Shown: positions 8,433 through 15,967 of the stretch, piece by piece
How the letters are laid out: each line of letters starts with the position of its first letter
How positions within the stretch are numbered: the stretch's first letter is position 1
NCBI RefSeq assembly: GCF_003646465.1
Contig: NZ_QZEX01000003.1
Location: 249,067-313,066 of the forward strand
Direction: 5' to 3'
DNA from: Chachezhania antarctica
Lineage (GTDB): Bacteria > Pseudomonadota > Alphaproteobacteria > Rhodobacterales > Rhodobacteraceae
DNA length: 64,000 bases
The notes under the pieces: generated by a model
Databases searched by the model: none
Told to the model about the DNA's origin: nothing
The model's input: the letters and a program-made list of their open reading frames with translations, nothing else
Translations under genes and position numbers: made by a program

Positions 8433-9590
8433 ATGTTCAAACGCACCCTATTCGATTCCGATCACGAGATGTTCCGCGATGTCGTGGATCGTTTCATCGC
8501 CGACAACGTGGCCCCCTATCATGCCCAGTGGGAAAAGGACGGCCAGGTCAGCCGCGCGCTGTGGACCAAGGCGGGCGAAGTCGGGCTGCTGTGCACCACG
8601 ATCCCCGAACAATACGGCGGTGTCGGCGTCGATTTCCTGTATGCCACCGTGGTGCAGGAGCAGTTCTCCTATCACAATTACTCCGGCCCCGGGTTCGCGG
8701 TGCATTCCGACATCGTGGCGCCCTATATCCTGAACTATGGCTCCGAGGCGCTGAAATCCGAATGGCTGCCGCGCATGGCACGGGGCGAGGCGATCGGCGC
8801 CATCGGCATGTCGGAACCATCGGCCGGGTCCGACGTGAAGGAGATCCGTACCACCGCGATCCGCGATGGCGATGACTATGTCATCAACGGCCAGAAGGTC
8901 TTCATCACCAATGGCCAGATGTGCGATTTCATCGTGTTGGCCGCCAAGACGGACCCGGCAGCCGGGGCCAAGGGCGTCAGCCTGATCCTTGTCGAGGCCG
9001 ACCGGGAAGGGTTCACGAAAGGCCGCAACCTCGAAAAGGTCGGCTACAAGGCGCAGGACACGTCCGAGCTGTTCTTCCACGACGTTCGCGTGCCCGTGGG
9101 CAACCTGATCGGCGAGGAAGGCCGCGGCTTCGCCCAGCTGATGGACGAACTGCCCCAGGAACGGCTGCTGCAAGCGATCCGGTCGACCGTTTCGGTGGAA
9201 TCCGCGCTGGAATGGACGCTGGACTACACCACCGAGCGCAAGGCCTTTGGCCGTGCCGTGGCCGACTTCCAGAACACCCGCTTCAAGCTGGCCGAGATAC
9301 GGTCGCGCTCGGTCATGCTGCGGGTCTTCCTGGATCGCTGCATCGAGATGCATGTGGCGGGAGAGCTGACGGCCATCGACGCCGCCATGGCCAAGATGCT
9401 GGCCAGCGAGATCCAGTCGGAAGTGCTGGACACCTGCCTGCAACTGCACGGCGGCTACGGCTACATGTGGGAATATCCCATCGCCCGCGCGTGGACGGAT
9501 GCCCGCATGATGCGGATCGCGGGCGGCACGGGGGAGATCATGCGCGAACTGATCGGACGTGACCTGATCAAGTCCCACGTTTCGAAATGA
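8433..9590 (+). CDS. Acyl-CoA dehydrogenase
   Basis: FAD-dependent acyl-CoA dehydrogenase, 385 residues, full length. The FAD/substrate signature AIGMSEPSAGSDVKEI lies near 127-142, INGQKVFITNGQMCDFIVLAAKT near 151-173, a RKAFGRAVADFQ-type segment near 270-281, and the C-terminal YGYMWEYPIARAWTDARMM plus GGTGEIMRELIGRDL near 345-380. The C-terminal motif has glycine where short/medium-chain enzymes keep the catalytic Glu of YEGT, as in the long-chain/isovaleryl subgroup where the base sits on another helix. A GGGAAGG ribosome site precedes ATG 8433. Electrons would pass to EtfAB. Its stop overlaps the next thioesterase start (ATGA). Confidence 0.93.
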   Translation: MFKRTLFDSDHEMFRDVVDRFIADNVAPYHAQWEKDGQVSRALWTKAGEVGLLCTTIPEQYGGVGVDFLYATVVQEQFSYHNYSGPGFAVHSDIVAPYILNYGSEALKSEWLPRMARGEAIGAIGMSEPSAGSDVKEIRTTAIRDGDDYVINGQKVFITNGQMCDFIVLAAKTDPAAGAKGVSLILVEADREGFTKGRNLEKVGYKAQDTSELFFHDVRVPVGNLIGEEGRGFAQLMDELPQERLLQAIRSTVSVESALEWTLDYTTERKAFGRAVADFQNTRFKLAEIRSRSVMLRVFLDRCIEMHVAGELTAIDAAMAKMLASEIQSEVLDTCLQLHGGYGYMWEYPIARAWTDARMMRIAGGTGEIMRELIGRDLIKSHVSK

Positions 9591-10006
9591 CGCTCGCCAC
9601 ACCGCCCGTGACACCGCCCGCGCCCACGCCGGACATGCGGGGTTTCGGCGATTATGTCGGCACGCGCACCATCGCCATAAGGCCCAACTGGGGCCTGGTA
9701 GAGCTGGATCTGGACGCATGGCACCTGAACGGCATCCCCACGGTGCACGGGGGTGTCCTGCTGACGCTGCTGGATCACGCCTGCGGGGCCGCGCTGACCC
9801 ACGGATCGGACAAGGCGCTTGGCCGGGCCGCGGTGACGCTGTCGCTGAACGCGTCCTTCGTGCGCGGCGTGACCGGCGGCAAGATCTTCGGGATCGGAAC
9901 CTGCGTGAAACGGGGCCGGTCCATCGCCTTCTGCGATGCGCAGGTCGAAGACGAGACCGGCCGGCTGATCGCCAAGGCCTCAGGCTCCTTCAAGATGATG
10001 AAATGA
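9587..10006 (+). CDS. PaaI-family hotdog thioesterase (copy 2)
   Basis: Hotdog-fold thioesterase of 139 residues with the active-site helix VHGGVLLTLLDHACGAALTHG (split here: VHGGVLLTLLD near 49-59, then HACGAAL) and the strand GIGTCVKRGRSIAFCDAQVED near 103-123. It is clearly paralogous to the enzyme at 6901-7290, differing mostly in the N-terminal 20 residues, which are proline-rich here. Its ATG overlaps the acyl-CoA dehydrogenase stop by four bases, so it is translationally coupled to it. A role in clearing unproductive acyl-CoAs is inferred. Confidence 0.88.
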   Translation: MTLATPPVTPPAPTPDMRGFGDYVGTRTIAIRPNWGLVELDLDAWHLNGIPTVHGGVLLTLLDHACGAALTHGSDKALGRAAVTLSLNASFVRGVTGGKIFGIGTCVKRGRSIAFCDAQVEDETGRLIAKASGSFKMMK

Positions 10007-10009
10007 AGT

Positions 10010-10040
10010 GACCCGGCGCAGGGGAGAACCGCGCCGGGTC
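10010..10040. terminator. Bidirectional terminator hairpin
   Basis: Perfect 10-bp arms GACCCGGCGC (10010-10019) and GCGCCGGGTC (10031-10040) with an 11-base loop, followed by TT on the plus strand. It lies between the convergent thioesterase (stop 10006) and thiolase (stop 10052). Confidence 0.8.
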
Positions 10041-10051
10041 TTCGCCGATCC

Positions 10052-11191
10052 TCAGGCGACGTTGGTCATCACGACCGTGCCCGAGGCGGTGAACATGCCG
10101 CCCACACCGTGGCAGACGGAGATTTCGGCGCCGTCCACCTGGGCGGGCGAAATCCCCCGCATCTGGCGAACGCTTTCCTGCAGGGCGTACATCCCGTACA
10201 TCCCCGAATGCATGTAGCTGAGGCCCCCGCCATTCGTGTTCAGCGGCAGCTTGCCGCCCGGGCGGGTGTTGCCTTCGGCGATGAAGGGTCCGGCCTCCCC
10301 CCGCCCGACAAAGCCCAGGTCTTCCAGCCCGTAGATCGGCAGATGCGCGAAGGCGTCGTAGATCATCAGGTGGTCGACGTCCGCATGGCTGATCCCGGCG
10401 CTGTCGAAGGCCAGCTTGCCAGAGGTCCTGAACGCGCGCGACGATGTCATGTCGGCCATCTGGCTGATCGCCGGGCTTTCCAGGCTTTCGCCCACGCCGC
10501 GGACATAAACCGGCTTCGTCGGGAAATCCATCGCGCGGTCGGCCCGCGTCAGGATCAGCGCGCCGCCGCCATCGGTCACAAGGCAGCACATCAGCTTGCG
10601 GAACGGGTAGGCGATCATCTTCGAATTCATCACGTCATCGACGGTGATCGGATCGCGGTACGAGGCACGGGGATGGAACGCCGCCCATTCGCGCTGGACC
10701 ACGGCAACCATGGCCAGCTGTTCGACTGTCAGCCCGGTGTCCTTCATCATCCGCATGACAGGCAGCGTGAACCGCGTCGGCGCGATAGACACGCCGTAGG
10801 GAAGCTCGAACTGCTGGTCATAGTGGTTGGCAAACACGGGAGAGGCCAGAGCCCCTGCCCGGCTGCGCCCGCTTTCGCCGTGGGTGATCAGGACGGTGTT
10901 GCACAGCCCCGATTCCAGCGCGGCCACCGCATGGCGGATATGGATCATGTAGGAACAGCCGCCGACCGAGGTGCCATCGGCCCAGGTGGGCGTGATGCCA
11001 AGGTAATGCGCCAGCTCGGCCGGGTTGTGGCCGGCGGTGGCGACGCCGTCGATATCCTTCGCGGTTAAACCCGCGTCCTTCATCGCGTTCAGCGCCGCAT
11101 CCGCGTGCAGCATGACCTGGCCCATGTCGGGCAGCTTGCCCAGATTGGTGGTTTCGGCGGCGCCGACGATGGCAACGGAATTCGGGGTCAT
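10052..11191 (-). CDS. Thiolase-superfamily protein (SCP2/lipid-transfer type)
   Basis: Thiolase-fold enzyme of 379 residues (from ATG 11191) in the non-canonical SCP2/Ltp branch. It starts AIVGAAET, has GGCSYMIHI where thiolases carry the nucleophilic Cys (Cys79 by this start), LPLNTNGGGLSYMHSGMYGMYALQE near 310-335 for the NGG-G-H segment, and CHGVGGMF near the C-terminus in place of C-x-G-G-G. A GTG nine bases upstream overlaps the preceding stop, but ATG 11191 has AAAGGTG at good spacing. It follows the DUF35 gene with a one-base gap; thiolase plus DUF35 protein is a recurrent complex in which the small protein is a required partner. It may act as thiolase or as a retro-aldolase like Ltp2. 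Confidence 0.85.
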   Translation of the reverse strand: MTPNSVAIVGAAETTNLGKLPDMGQVMLHADAALNAMKDAGLTAKDIDGVATAGHNPAELAHYLGITPTWADGTSVGGCSYMIHIRHAVAALESGLCNTVLITHGESGRSRAGALASPVFANHYDQQFELPYGVSIAPTRFTLPVMRMMKDTGLTVEQLAMVAVVQREWAAFHPRASYRDPITVDDVMNSKMIAYPFRKLMCCLVTDGGGALILTRADRAMDFPTKPVYVRGVGESLESPAISQMADMTSSRAFRTSGKLAFDSAGISHADVDHLMIYDAFAHLPIYGLEDLGFVGRGEAGPFIAEGNTRPGGKLPLNTNGGGLSYMHSGMYGMYALQESVRQMRGISPAQVDGAEISVCHGVGGMFTASGTVVMTNVA

Positions 11192-11192
11192 C

Positions 11193-11600
11193 TCAGGCAC
11201 CTTTCGCCGGTTTGAACTGCGGCAGCGTGATCTCGTCGGTCAGGACCTCGAAGGTGACTTCCAGGGGCATGTCCAGCACCAGCGCTTCCGGCGTCTGGTC
11301 GCACTCCACGATGTTCGACATCAGCCGCGGGCCTTCTTCCAGTTCCACGATGGCCACGGCAAAGGGCGGCTCGCGCCCCGGGGCGCCGATATTGTTGATG
11401 ATGTAGCTGTACAGGGTGCCATTCCCCGACGCCGTGTAGACGGCGACACTGCGCGATCCGCACTCCGGGCAGAAGGGGCGCGGCGGGAAATAGGTCTGCT
11501 GACAGGCGGTGCAGCGCTGAAGCCGCAGCTCGCCCGCCTTGGCGCCATCCCAGTAGTGGCGGGTTTCGGGGGTGGGTTTGGGAACGAAGCGATCCGTCAT
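11193..11600 (-). CDS. DUF35 Zn-ribbon/OB-fold protein (thiolase partner)
   Basis: Small two-domain protein of 135 residues. An N-terminal rubredoxin-like zinc ribbon uses Cys30, Cys33, Cys44 and Cys47 (CTAC...CPEC), followed by an OB-fold that contains SGNGTLYSYIINNIGAPGREPPF-type sequence near 60-82. This is the DUF35 (PF12172/PF01796) architecture. In known cases it binds SCP2/Ltp-type thiolases, as ChsH2 does with Ltp2 in steroid side-chain degradation. It lies between MaoC and thiolase genes in one operon, consistent with a hydratase-DUF35-thiolase assembly. GAAAGG precedes the ATG. Confidence 0.9.
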   Translation of the reverse strand: MTDRFVPKPTPETRHYWDGAKAGELRLQRCTACQQTYFPPRPFCPECGSRSVAVYTASGNGTLYSYIINNIGAPGREPPFAVAIVELEEGPRLMSNIVECDQTPEALVLDMPLEVTFEVLTDEITLPQFKPAKGA

Positions 11601-11628
11601 GATCGGCCTTTCTCGTCTTGGGTACGCG

Positions 11629-12495
11629 TCAGGGTGCTATGCGTGCATAGCCGTTGTTCAGAACGACCTTGTCGCGTTCGACCACGCTTGTGCGGAACGA
11701 CACGTCGGTGCCATCGCGCCAGATCTCCGTCCGCAGGGTTTCGCCCGGGAAGACGGGCGAGGAGAACCGCAGGTCAAGCTGTTTCAGCTTCGCCGGGTCG
11801 CCGCCGCAGCACGACCGCAGGATTGACCAGCCCGCGATCCCGTAGGAGCACAACCCGTGCAGGATCGGCGCAGGAAACCCGGCTTGCGTGGCGACGGATG
11901 GCGAGGCGTGGAGCGGGTTGGTATCGCCCGACAACCGGTAGATCAGCGCGGCCTGAGGGACTGTGGTGACTTCATCCGCCATGTCCGGCGCCCTGTCCGG
12001 CAGCGCGCTGACTGGCAGCGTGGGGCCATCCGGGCCGCCGAACCCGCCATCCGCCCGGGCGAAGGTGGTCGAGACCGAAGTGGCGATATGCGTGCCCGTG
12101 GCCTTGTCGTGGATCTCGCGCGCGACGTAGATCAGCGCACCCTTCCCTTCGCCCTTGTCGACGATGCCGTCGATCCGGGTCTGGCCCACGGCGATGCCTT
12201 CGGACGGCATCGGGTTGTGGAGTGTCAGCCGCTGTTCGCCGTGCAGCACCTGTTCCCACGTCACACCGGTGTCGGGTTCGCGCACCCAGAATCCGGGGCC
12301 GGCCATCACGACGGGCATGGTGGGCAGGGGCGCGAAACCCTCTGCCTCCTCGAATGCGAAGCGCACCTGGTCTTCGTCCAGCGGGTCGGCGCCAACGCCG
12401 ATGCCAAGCGCGTAAAGGATCGTGTCGCGCGCGGAATAGGGCTGTTCGATCTGGGGGAACGGCCGGGCCAGCAATTTGTCATAGTCGATGGGCAT
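11629..12495 (-). CDS. MaoC-family double-hotdog enoyl-CoA hydratase
   Basis: Two-domain hotdog hydratase of 288 residues, resembling eukaryotic multifunctional enzyme 2 hydratase domains. The N-terminal hotdog (about 5-145) lacks the active site; the C-terminal one (about 160-288) has the full hydratase-2 motif, YRLSGDTNPLH at about 190-200 with the catalytic Asp and His, followed by AGFPAPILHG. It would add water to a trans-2-enoyl-CoA to give the (R)-3-hydroxyacyl-CoA. ACAGGTGA precedes ATG 12495. It is second in the minus-strand operon MmgE-MaoC-DUF35-thiolase, supplying the hydroxyacyl-CoA that the thiolase-fold protein would cleave directly or after oxidation. Confidence 0.9.
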   Translation of the reverse strand: MPIDYDKLLARPFPQIEQPYSARDTILYALGIGVGADPLDEDQVRFAFEEAEGFAPLPTMPVVMAGPGFWVREPDTGVTWEQVLHGEQRLTLHNPMPSEGIAVGQTRIDGIVDKGEGKGALIYVAREIHDKATGTHIATSVSTTFARADGGFGGPDGPTLPVSALPDRAPDMADEVTTVPQAALIYRLSGDTNPLHASPSVATQAGFPAPILHGLCSYGIAGWSILRSCCGGDPAKLKQLDLRFSSPVFPGETLRTEIWRDGTDVSFRTSVVERDKVVLNNGYARIAP

Positions 12496-12525
12496 GGGTC
12501 ACCTGTGTCATTTCTCCGTCCGCGA

Positions 12526-13917
12526 TCAGGCCTGCAGCGCCCGCATCAGGGGCGCGATGCCCCCGGATGCAAGGTCCAGCACGGCGGCCCGGATCGCCAT
12601 CGCCTGCGTATCGTCGAGGGCAAGGCCTGTGTTCTGAAGGAATTTCCGGGTTGCCTCGTCCAGCGTCAACTGCCGGCTACCTGCGCCGCTGTTGACCGGC
12701 ACGTGCCGGGAGAGCGTGCGTCCATCTGCCAGATGAACTTTGACACCGCCCGAGAAGTAGTCCGGGTACAGGCTGTCGGGATCCGCGGCGCAGCTACACT
12801 TTGCCGCCAGCGCCCGCGTTGCGGGATCTGACAGCGCCTCGTCGCTCAGATCCGCCAGCCCGAACCGGCCCTTCAGCAGGGCCGACGCGATCACGAAGGG
12901 CGCGCTGAACTTGGCCTCGTACTCGGTGCCGGCGTGGCGCTTGCCCTCGATCGGTTCGGCCACGATCTTCAGCGTGTCGGCCGGCAGCAGGATGTCCACC
13001 GCCTCGATTCCCGCCCCCGCGATCTCGTCCCGCAGGTCAAGCGCGGCGTCAGTGGCCCCGTGGATGAAATGGCAGACAGGGTAAGGCTTCAACGCCGTGT
13101 CCTGCATCATCCATGTCTCGCCCAGCCCGTCGGTCAGGTAGCTGGCGTCGACGTCCTTGGCCCAGCCATGCAGATGCGTTTCGAACAGGCCGAACCGGCC
13201 TTCGAGGGCGCGCTTAGGCCCGCGGAAGCCCGCGCGCGCGAGCGTCGCTGCCGTCATGCCGCCCGCCGCTGCCCAGCCGGGATGAAGGCGCTTGGTCCAT
13301 GCGCCGTCTTCAAGGAACACCTGGATGCCGGAGGCGGTGCTCCCCGCGATCCCCAGCGCGTTGATATGGTCGGTCTCACTGGCGCCGGTCAGCCGCCCGG
13401 CGGCCAGCGCGGAGGAAAAATGCGCCAGAACGCCCGTCGCATGAAACCCGGTGTGGTGAAAGCCGCCCTTCACGGCCGCGCCCATGCGGACGGCGGCCTC
13501 CATCCCGATGCAGAAGGCGGTGAGCGTCTCGGCACCCGATGCGCCGCAATGCTCGGCCGTGGCCATGACCGCGGGCAGCACCGCGACGGTGGCGTGCACG
13601 ATGGCCTGAAGATGGGTGTCGTCGTAGTCCAGCCCGTGAATCAGCACGCCATTGGCCATCGCGGCATCCCGCGGCGCGGCACCCGCGGTCGATCCGATGA
13701 TCGTGCCCGATCCGCCCCCCGACAGGGCGGCGACGGCCGTCAGGGTGGGGCCGGTAAAGGCGAAGGTCCGCGACGCGACCGCGATCCCCAGCGCGTCAAG
13801 AATATGGATCAGCGCGCGGTCGATAACCGGGGCCGGGATGTCTTCGTACCGAAGGCCCGTGGCAAAGGCCGCCAGCGACTCCGACAGCGTGCCCGTTTCC
13901 GTTCGATGCCCGTCCAT
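12526..13917 (-). CDS. MmgE/PrpD family protein
   Basis: Member of the MmgE/PrpD fold, which includes 2-methylcitrate dehydratase and cis-aconitate decarboxylase; 463 residues is normal. Recognisable segments are ANGVLIHGLDYDDTHLQAIVH (divided: ANGVLIHGLDYDDTH near 85-99), the GFHATGVLAHFSSALAAGRL stretch near 155-174, and KPYPVCHFIHGATDAALDLR near 280-299, the conserved KPYP-x-C. The frame is open 11 codons further, but ATG 13917 has an AAGGG ribosome site. It heads the minus-strand operon and is divergent from the FAD enzyme at 14090 across a candidate operator. The substrate cannot be read; many PrpD relatives remain unassigned. Confidence 0.88.
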   Translation of the reverse strand: MDGHRTETGTLSESLAAFATGLRYEDIPAPVIDRALIHILDALGIAVASRTFAFTGPTLTAVAALSGGGSGTIIGSTAGAAPRDAAMANGVLIHGLDYDDTHLQAIVHATVAVLPAVMATAEHCGASGAETLTAFCIGMEAAVRMGAAVKGGFHHTGFHATGVLAHFSSALAAGRLTGASETDHINALGIAGSTASGIQVFLEDGAWTKRLHPGWAAAGGMTAATLARAGFRGPKRALEGRFGLFETHLHGWAKDVDASYLTDGLGETWMMQDTALKPYPVCHFIHGATDAALDLRDEIAGAGIEAVDILLPADTLKIVAEPIEGKRHAGTEYEAKFSAPFVIASALLKGRFGLADLSDEALSDPATRALAAKCSCAADPDSLYPDYFSGGVKVHLADGRTLSRHVPVNSGAGSRQLTLDEATRKFLQNTGLALDDTQAMAIRAAVLDLASGGIAPLMRALQA

Positions 13918-13981
13918 ATCCACCCTTCCCCGTCGGCGCCTGCCTCTCACGATGACGGAAGGTGCCGCAGCTCCTTCCTAA

Positions 13982-13996
13982 TGTCAACAGTTGACC
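13982..13996. promoter_or_regulatory. Candidate operator, TGTCA-N5-TGACA type (site 3)
   Basis: TGTCAacagtTGACC contains the perfect 13-bp palindrome GTCAACAGTTGAC (13983-13995). It is 65 bases upstream of the MmgE start and about 94 bases upstream of the FAD-enzyme start. It matches site 1 almost base for base on the opposite strand (TGTCAACAGTTGA). Confidence 0.65.
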
Positions 13997-14089
13997 ACAG
14001 CCAGAGACTCGGCCATATATACCGCGGTCACAGGCGGGATATGCTTGGCTGTGCCATCTGCCGCACCCGCGGATCTGAAAAGGAGATGA

Positions 14090-15592
14090 GTGTTGAGCGA
14101 ATATGACGTGATCGTCGTCGGCTGCGGTAATGCGGCTCTCTGTGCGGCCCTGTCGGCGCAGGAGAACGGAGCGAAGACCCTGGTGCTGGAACGCGCGCCC
14201 GAGGATGAGCGCGGCGGCAATTCATACTTTACCGCCGGTGGCTTCCGCTTTGCGCATGAAGGGCTGGAGGATGTCATGGAAGACATCCTGACCGACCTGT
14301 CGGACGAAGAGCAGAACCAGATTATCCTGCCGCCCCATTCCCGCGAATTCTTCATGGACCAGATGCGCGAGGTCACGCGCTACCAGACGGACGAGGAACT
14401 GGCCCAGCTTCTGGTCGACAAGTCGCGTTCGACCATGGCATGGCTGCGCAGCCACGCCATCCGCTTCGTGCCGATGTTCGGGCGCCAGTCCTATCTGGTG
14501 GACGGCAAGCATCATTTCTACGGCGGCGTGAACATCGAAGCCGTCGGTGGCGGCGCAGGTCTGGTCGAGGCCGAGATCCAGCGCGCCGAGAAGCTGGGGA
14601 TCGAGATCCGCTACGGCACCGCCGCCATCGGCCTGCTGCAATCGAACGACCGCACGGTGACGGGCGTGAAGACCCGCACCAAGGAGGGGTACGGAGAGAT
14701 CCACGGCAAGTCGGTGATCCTGGCCTGTGGCGGGTTCGAATCCAACCAGCAGTGGCGCGTGCGCTACCTTGGCGTGGGCTGGGACCTGTGCCGCGTGCGG
14801 GGCACCCGTCACAACATGGGCGAAGGCATCCAGGCCGCGCTGGAAATCGGCGCCAAGCCCTTTGGCAATTGGTCGTCGTGCCATGCCTGCGAATGGGATA
14901 TCTCGGCCCCGCCCTATGGCGACCGCTGGGTGCTGGACAACTTCCAGAAGCACTCGTACCCGCTGGGCATCATGGTGAATACGGATTGCGAGCGTTTCGT
15001 CGATGAGGGCGCGGATTACCGCAACCTGACCTACGCCAAGTACGGGCGCGAGATCATGGCCCAGCCGAACCGCACCGCGATCCAGATCTTCGACCAGCAG
15101 ACGATCCACCGCCTGCGCGACGAATACCGGATCAAGGAGGTCACCAAGGCCACCGCGAACACGATCGAGGATCTGGCCGTCGAGCTGGACCTGGACCCGG
15201 AGAAGCTGGCCAGGACGGTGCAGGACTATAACGACGCCTGTCAGGGCGGCGACTACAACCCGTCGGTACTGGATGGCGTGACGACGAAGGGGCTGGAGGT
15301 CGAAAAGACCAACTGGGCGCTGCCGATCAACCAGCCGCCCTACGAGGCCTACGTCTGCACCACGGGCATCACCTTCACCTTCGGCGGTCTGCAGATCAAC
15401 ACGAAGGGTGAAGTTCAGGACATGACCGACCAGTCGATCCCCGGCCTTTATGCAGCGGGAGAACTGGTGGGCGGCCTGTTCTACGAAAACTACCCGGGCG
15501 GCACCGGCCTGATGTCGGGGTCCGTCTTCGGCAAGCTGGCGGGCGAAAGTGCCGCCGCCTATTGCGGGGCCGAGGCGCGCGCGGTCGCCTGA
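14090..15592 (+). CDS. FAD-dependent oxidoreductase, tricarballylate dehydrogenase/fumarate reductase-like
   Basis: Flavoprotein of the succinate dehydrogenase/fumarate reductase family, 500 residues. The N-terminal dinucleotide-binding motif is VIVVGCGNAALCAALSA (7-23), followed by GGNSYFTAGGFRF near 43-55, the segment typical of tricarballylate dehydrogenase TcuA. C-terminally, GITFTFGGLQINTKGEV (about 424-440) and GLYAAGELVGGLFYENYPGG (about 452-471) complete the FAD site. The start is GTG 14090 or TTG 14093; AGGAG lies 4 or 7 bases upstream respectively, so TTG is also likely. A strong hairpin follows the stop. Its divergent placement across the shared operator from MmgE suggests desaturation or saturation of a carboxylic-acid intermediate (inference). 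Confidence 0.85.
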   Translation: MLSEYDVIVVGCGNAALCAALSAQENGAKTLVLERAPEDERGGNSYFTAGGFRFAHEGLEDVMEDILTDLSDEEQNQIILPPHSREFFMDQMREVTRYQTDEELAQLLVDKSRSTMAWLRSHAIRFVPMFGRQSYLVDGKHHFYGGVNIEAVGGGAGLVEAEIQRAEKLGIEIRYGTAAIGLLQSNDRTVTGVKTRTKEGYGEIHGKSVILACGGFESNQQWRVRYLGVGWDLCRVRGTRHNMGEGIQAALEIGAKPFGNWSSCHACEWDISAPPYGDRWVLDNFQKHSYPLGIMVNTDCERFVDEGADYRNLTYAKYGREIMAQPNRTAIQIFDQQTIHRLRDEYRIKEVTKATANTIEDLAVELDLDPEKLARTVQDYNDACQGGDYNPSVLDGVTTKGLEVEKTNWALPINQPPYEAYVCTTGITFTFGGLQINTKGEVQDMTDQSIPGLYAAGELVGGLFYENYPGGTGLMSGSVFGKLAGESAAAYCGAEARAVA

Positions 15593-15608
15593 CGGTAGCA
15601 GACCTCTC

Positions 15609-15637
15609 AAGGCGGCGGCTTCTGGCCGCCGCCTTTT
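15609..15637 (+). terminator. Rho-independent terminator
   Basis: Perfect 11-bp arms AAGGCGGCGGC (15609-15619) and GCCGCCGCCTT (15625-15635) with loop TTCTG and a run of T (15634-15637), 16 bases after the stop of the FAD enzyme. Confidence 0.9.
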
Positions 15638-15967
15638 GCGTCAGGGACCGGCCGTTTCAGGCCCCGCGGGACTGCCCTGACCGCCACCCGCGCATTTACC
15701 TTTGCTTATATCGAACCTTGCCAACCCTTGCCGGACATGGTGGAAGACGCCGGCCGATATCTGCGCATCGCGTGACATGCCTCCCGATGCGCCGCGGCGC
15801 ACAACCGGTACGGGTTTCATGTTTATTAAAGGTGGAAATATGCGCGCATCACGGAAACGTTCCTTGCCCGAGGCGCGATTCTTGCAGCAGAAGGCCGTTT
15901 TCGGGGTGGTTCTTGCCGCGCGGGCGCGTAATACCGGTTAACAAGAGAAGTGGTGGAAGGCGAGTAA
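15638..15967. other. Intergenic leader upstream of the Hint-domain gene
   Basis: About 330 bases without a convincing gene. A short frame at 15841-15941 (33 codons, MRASRKRSLPEARF...) has an AGGTGGA in front of its ATG and ends 26 bases before the next gene, so a small leader peptide is conceivable, but nothing else supports it. GAAGGCGAG just before 15968 is the ribosome site of the next gene. Confidence 0.4.

Noticed and set aside
15841-15941. 33-codon ORF with AGGTGGA before its ATG, upstream of the Hint gene
   Set aside because: Possible leader peptide, but very short, no recognisable feature and no conservation evidence available; described only as part of the intergenic leader.
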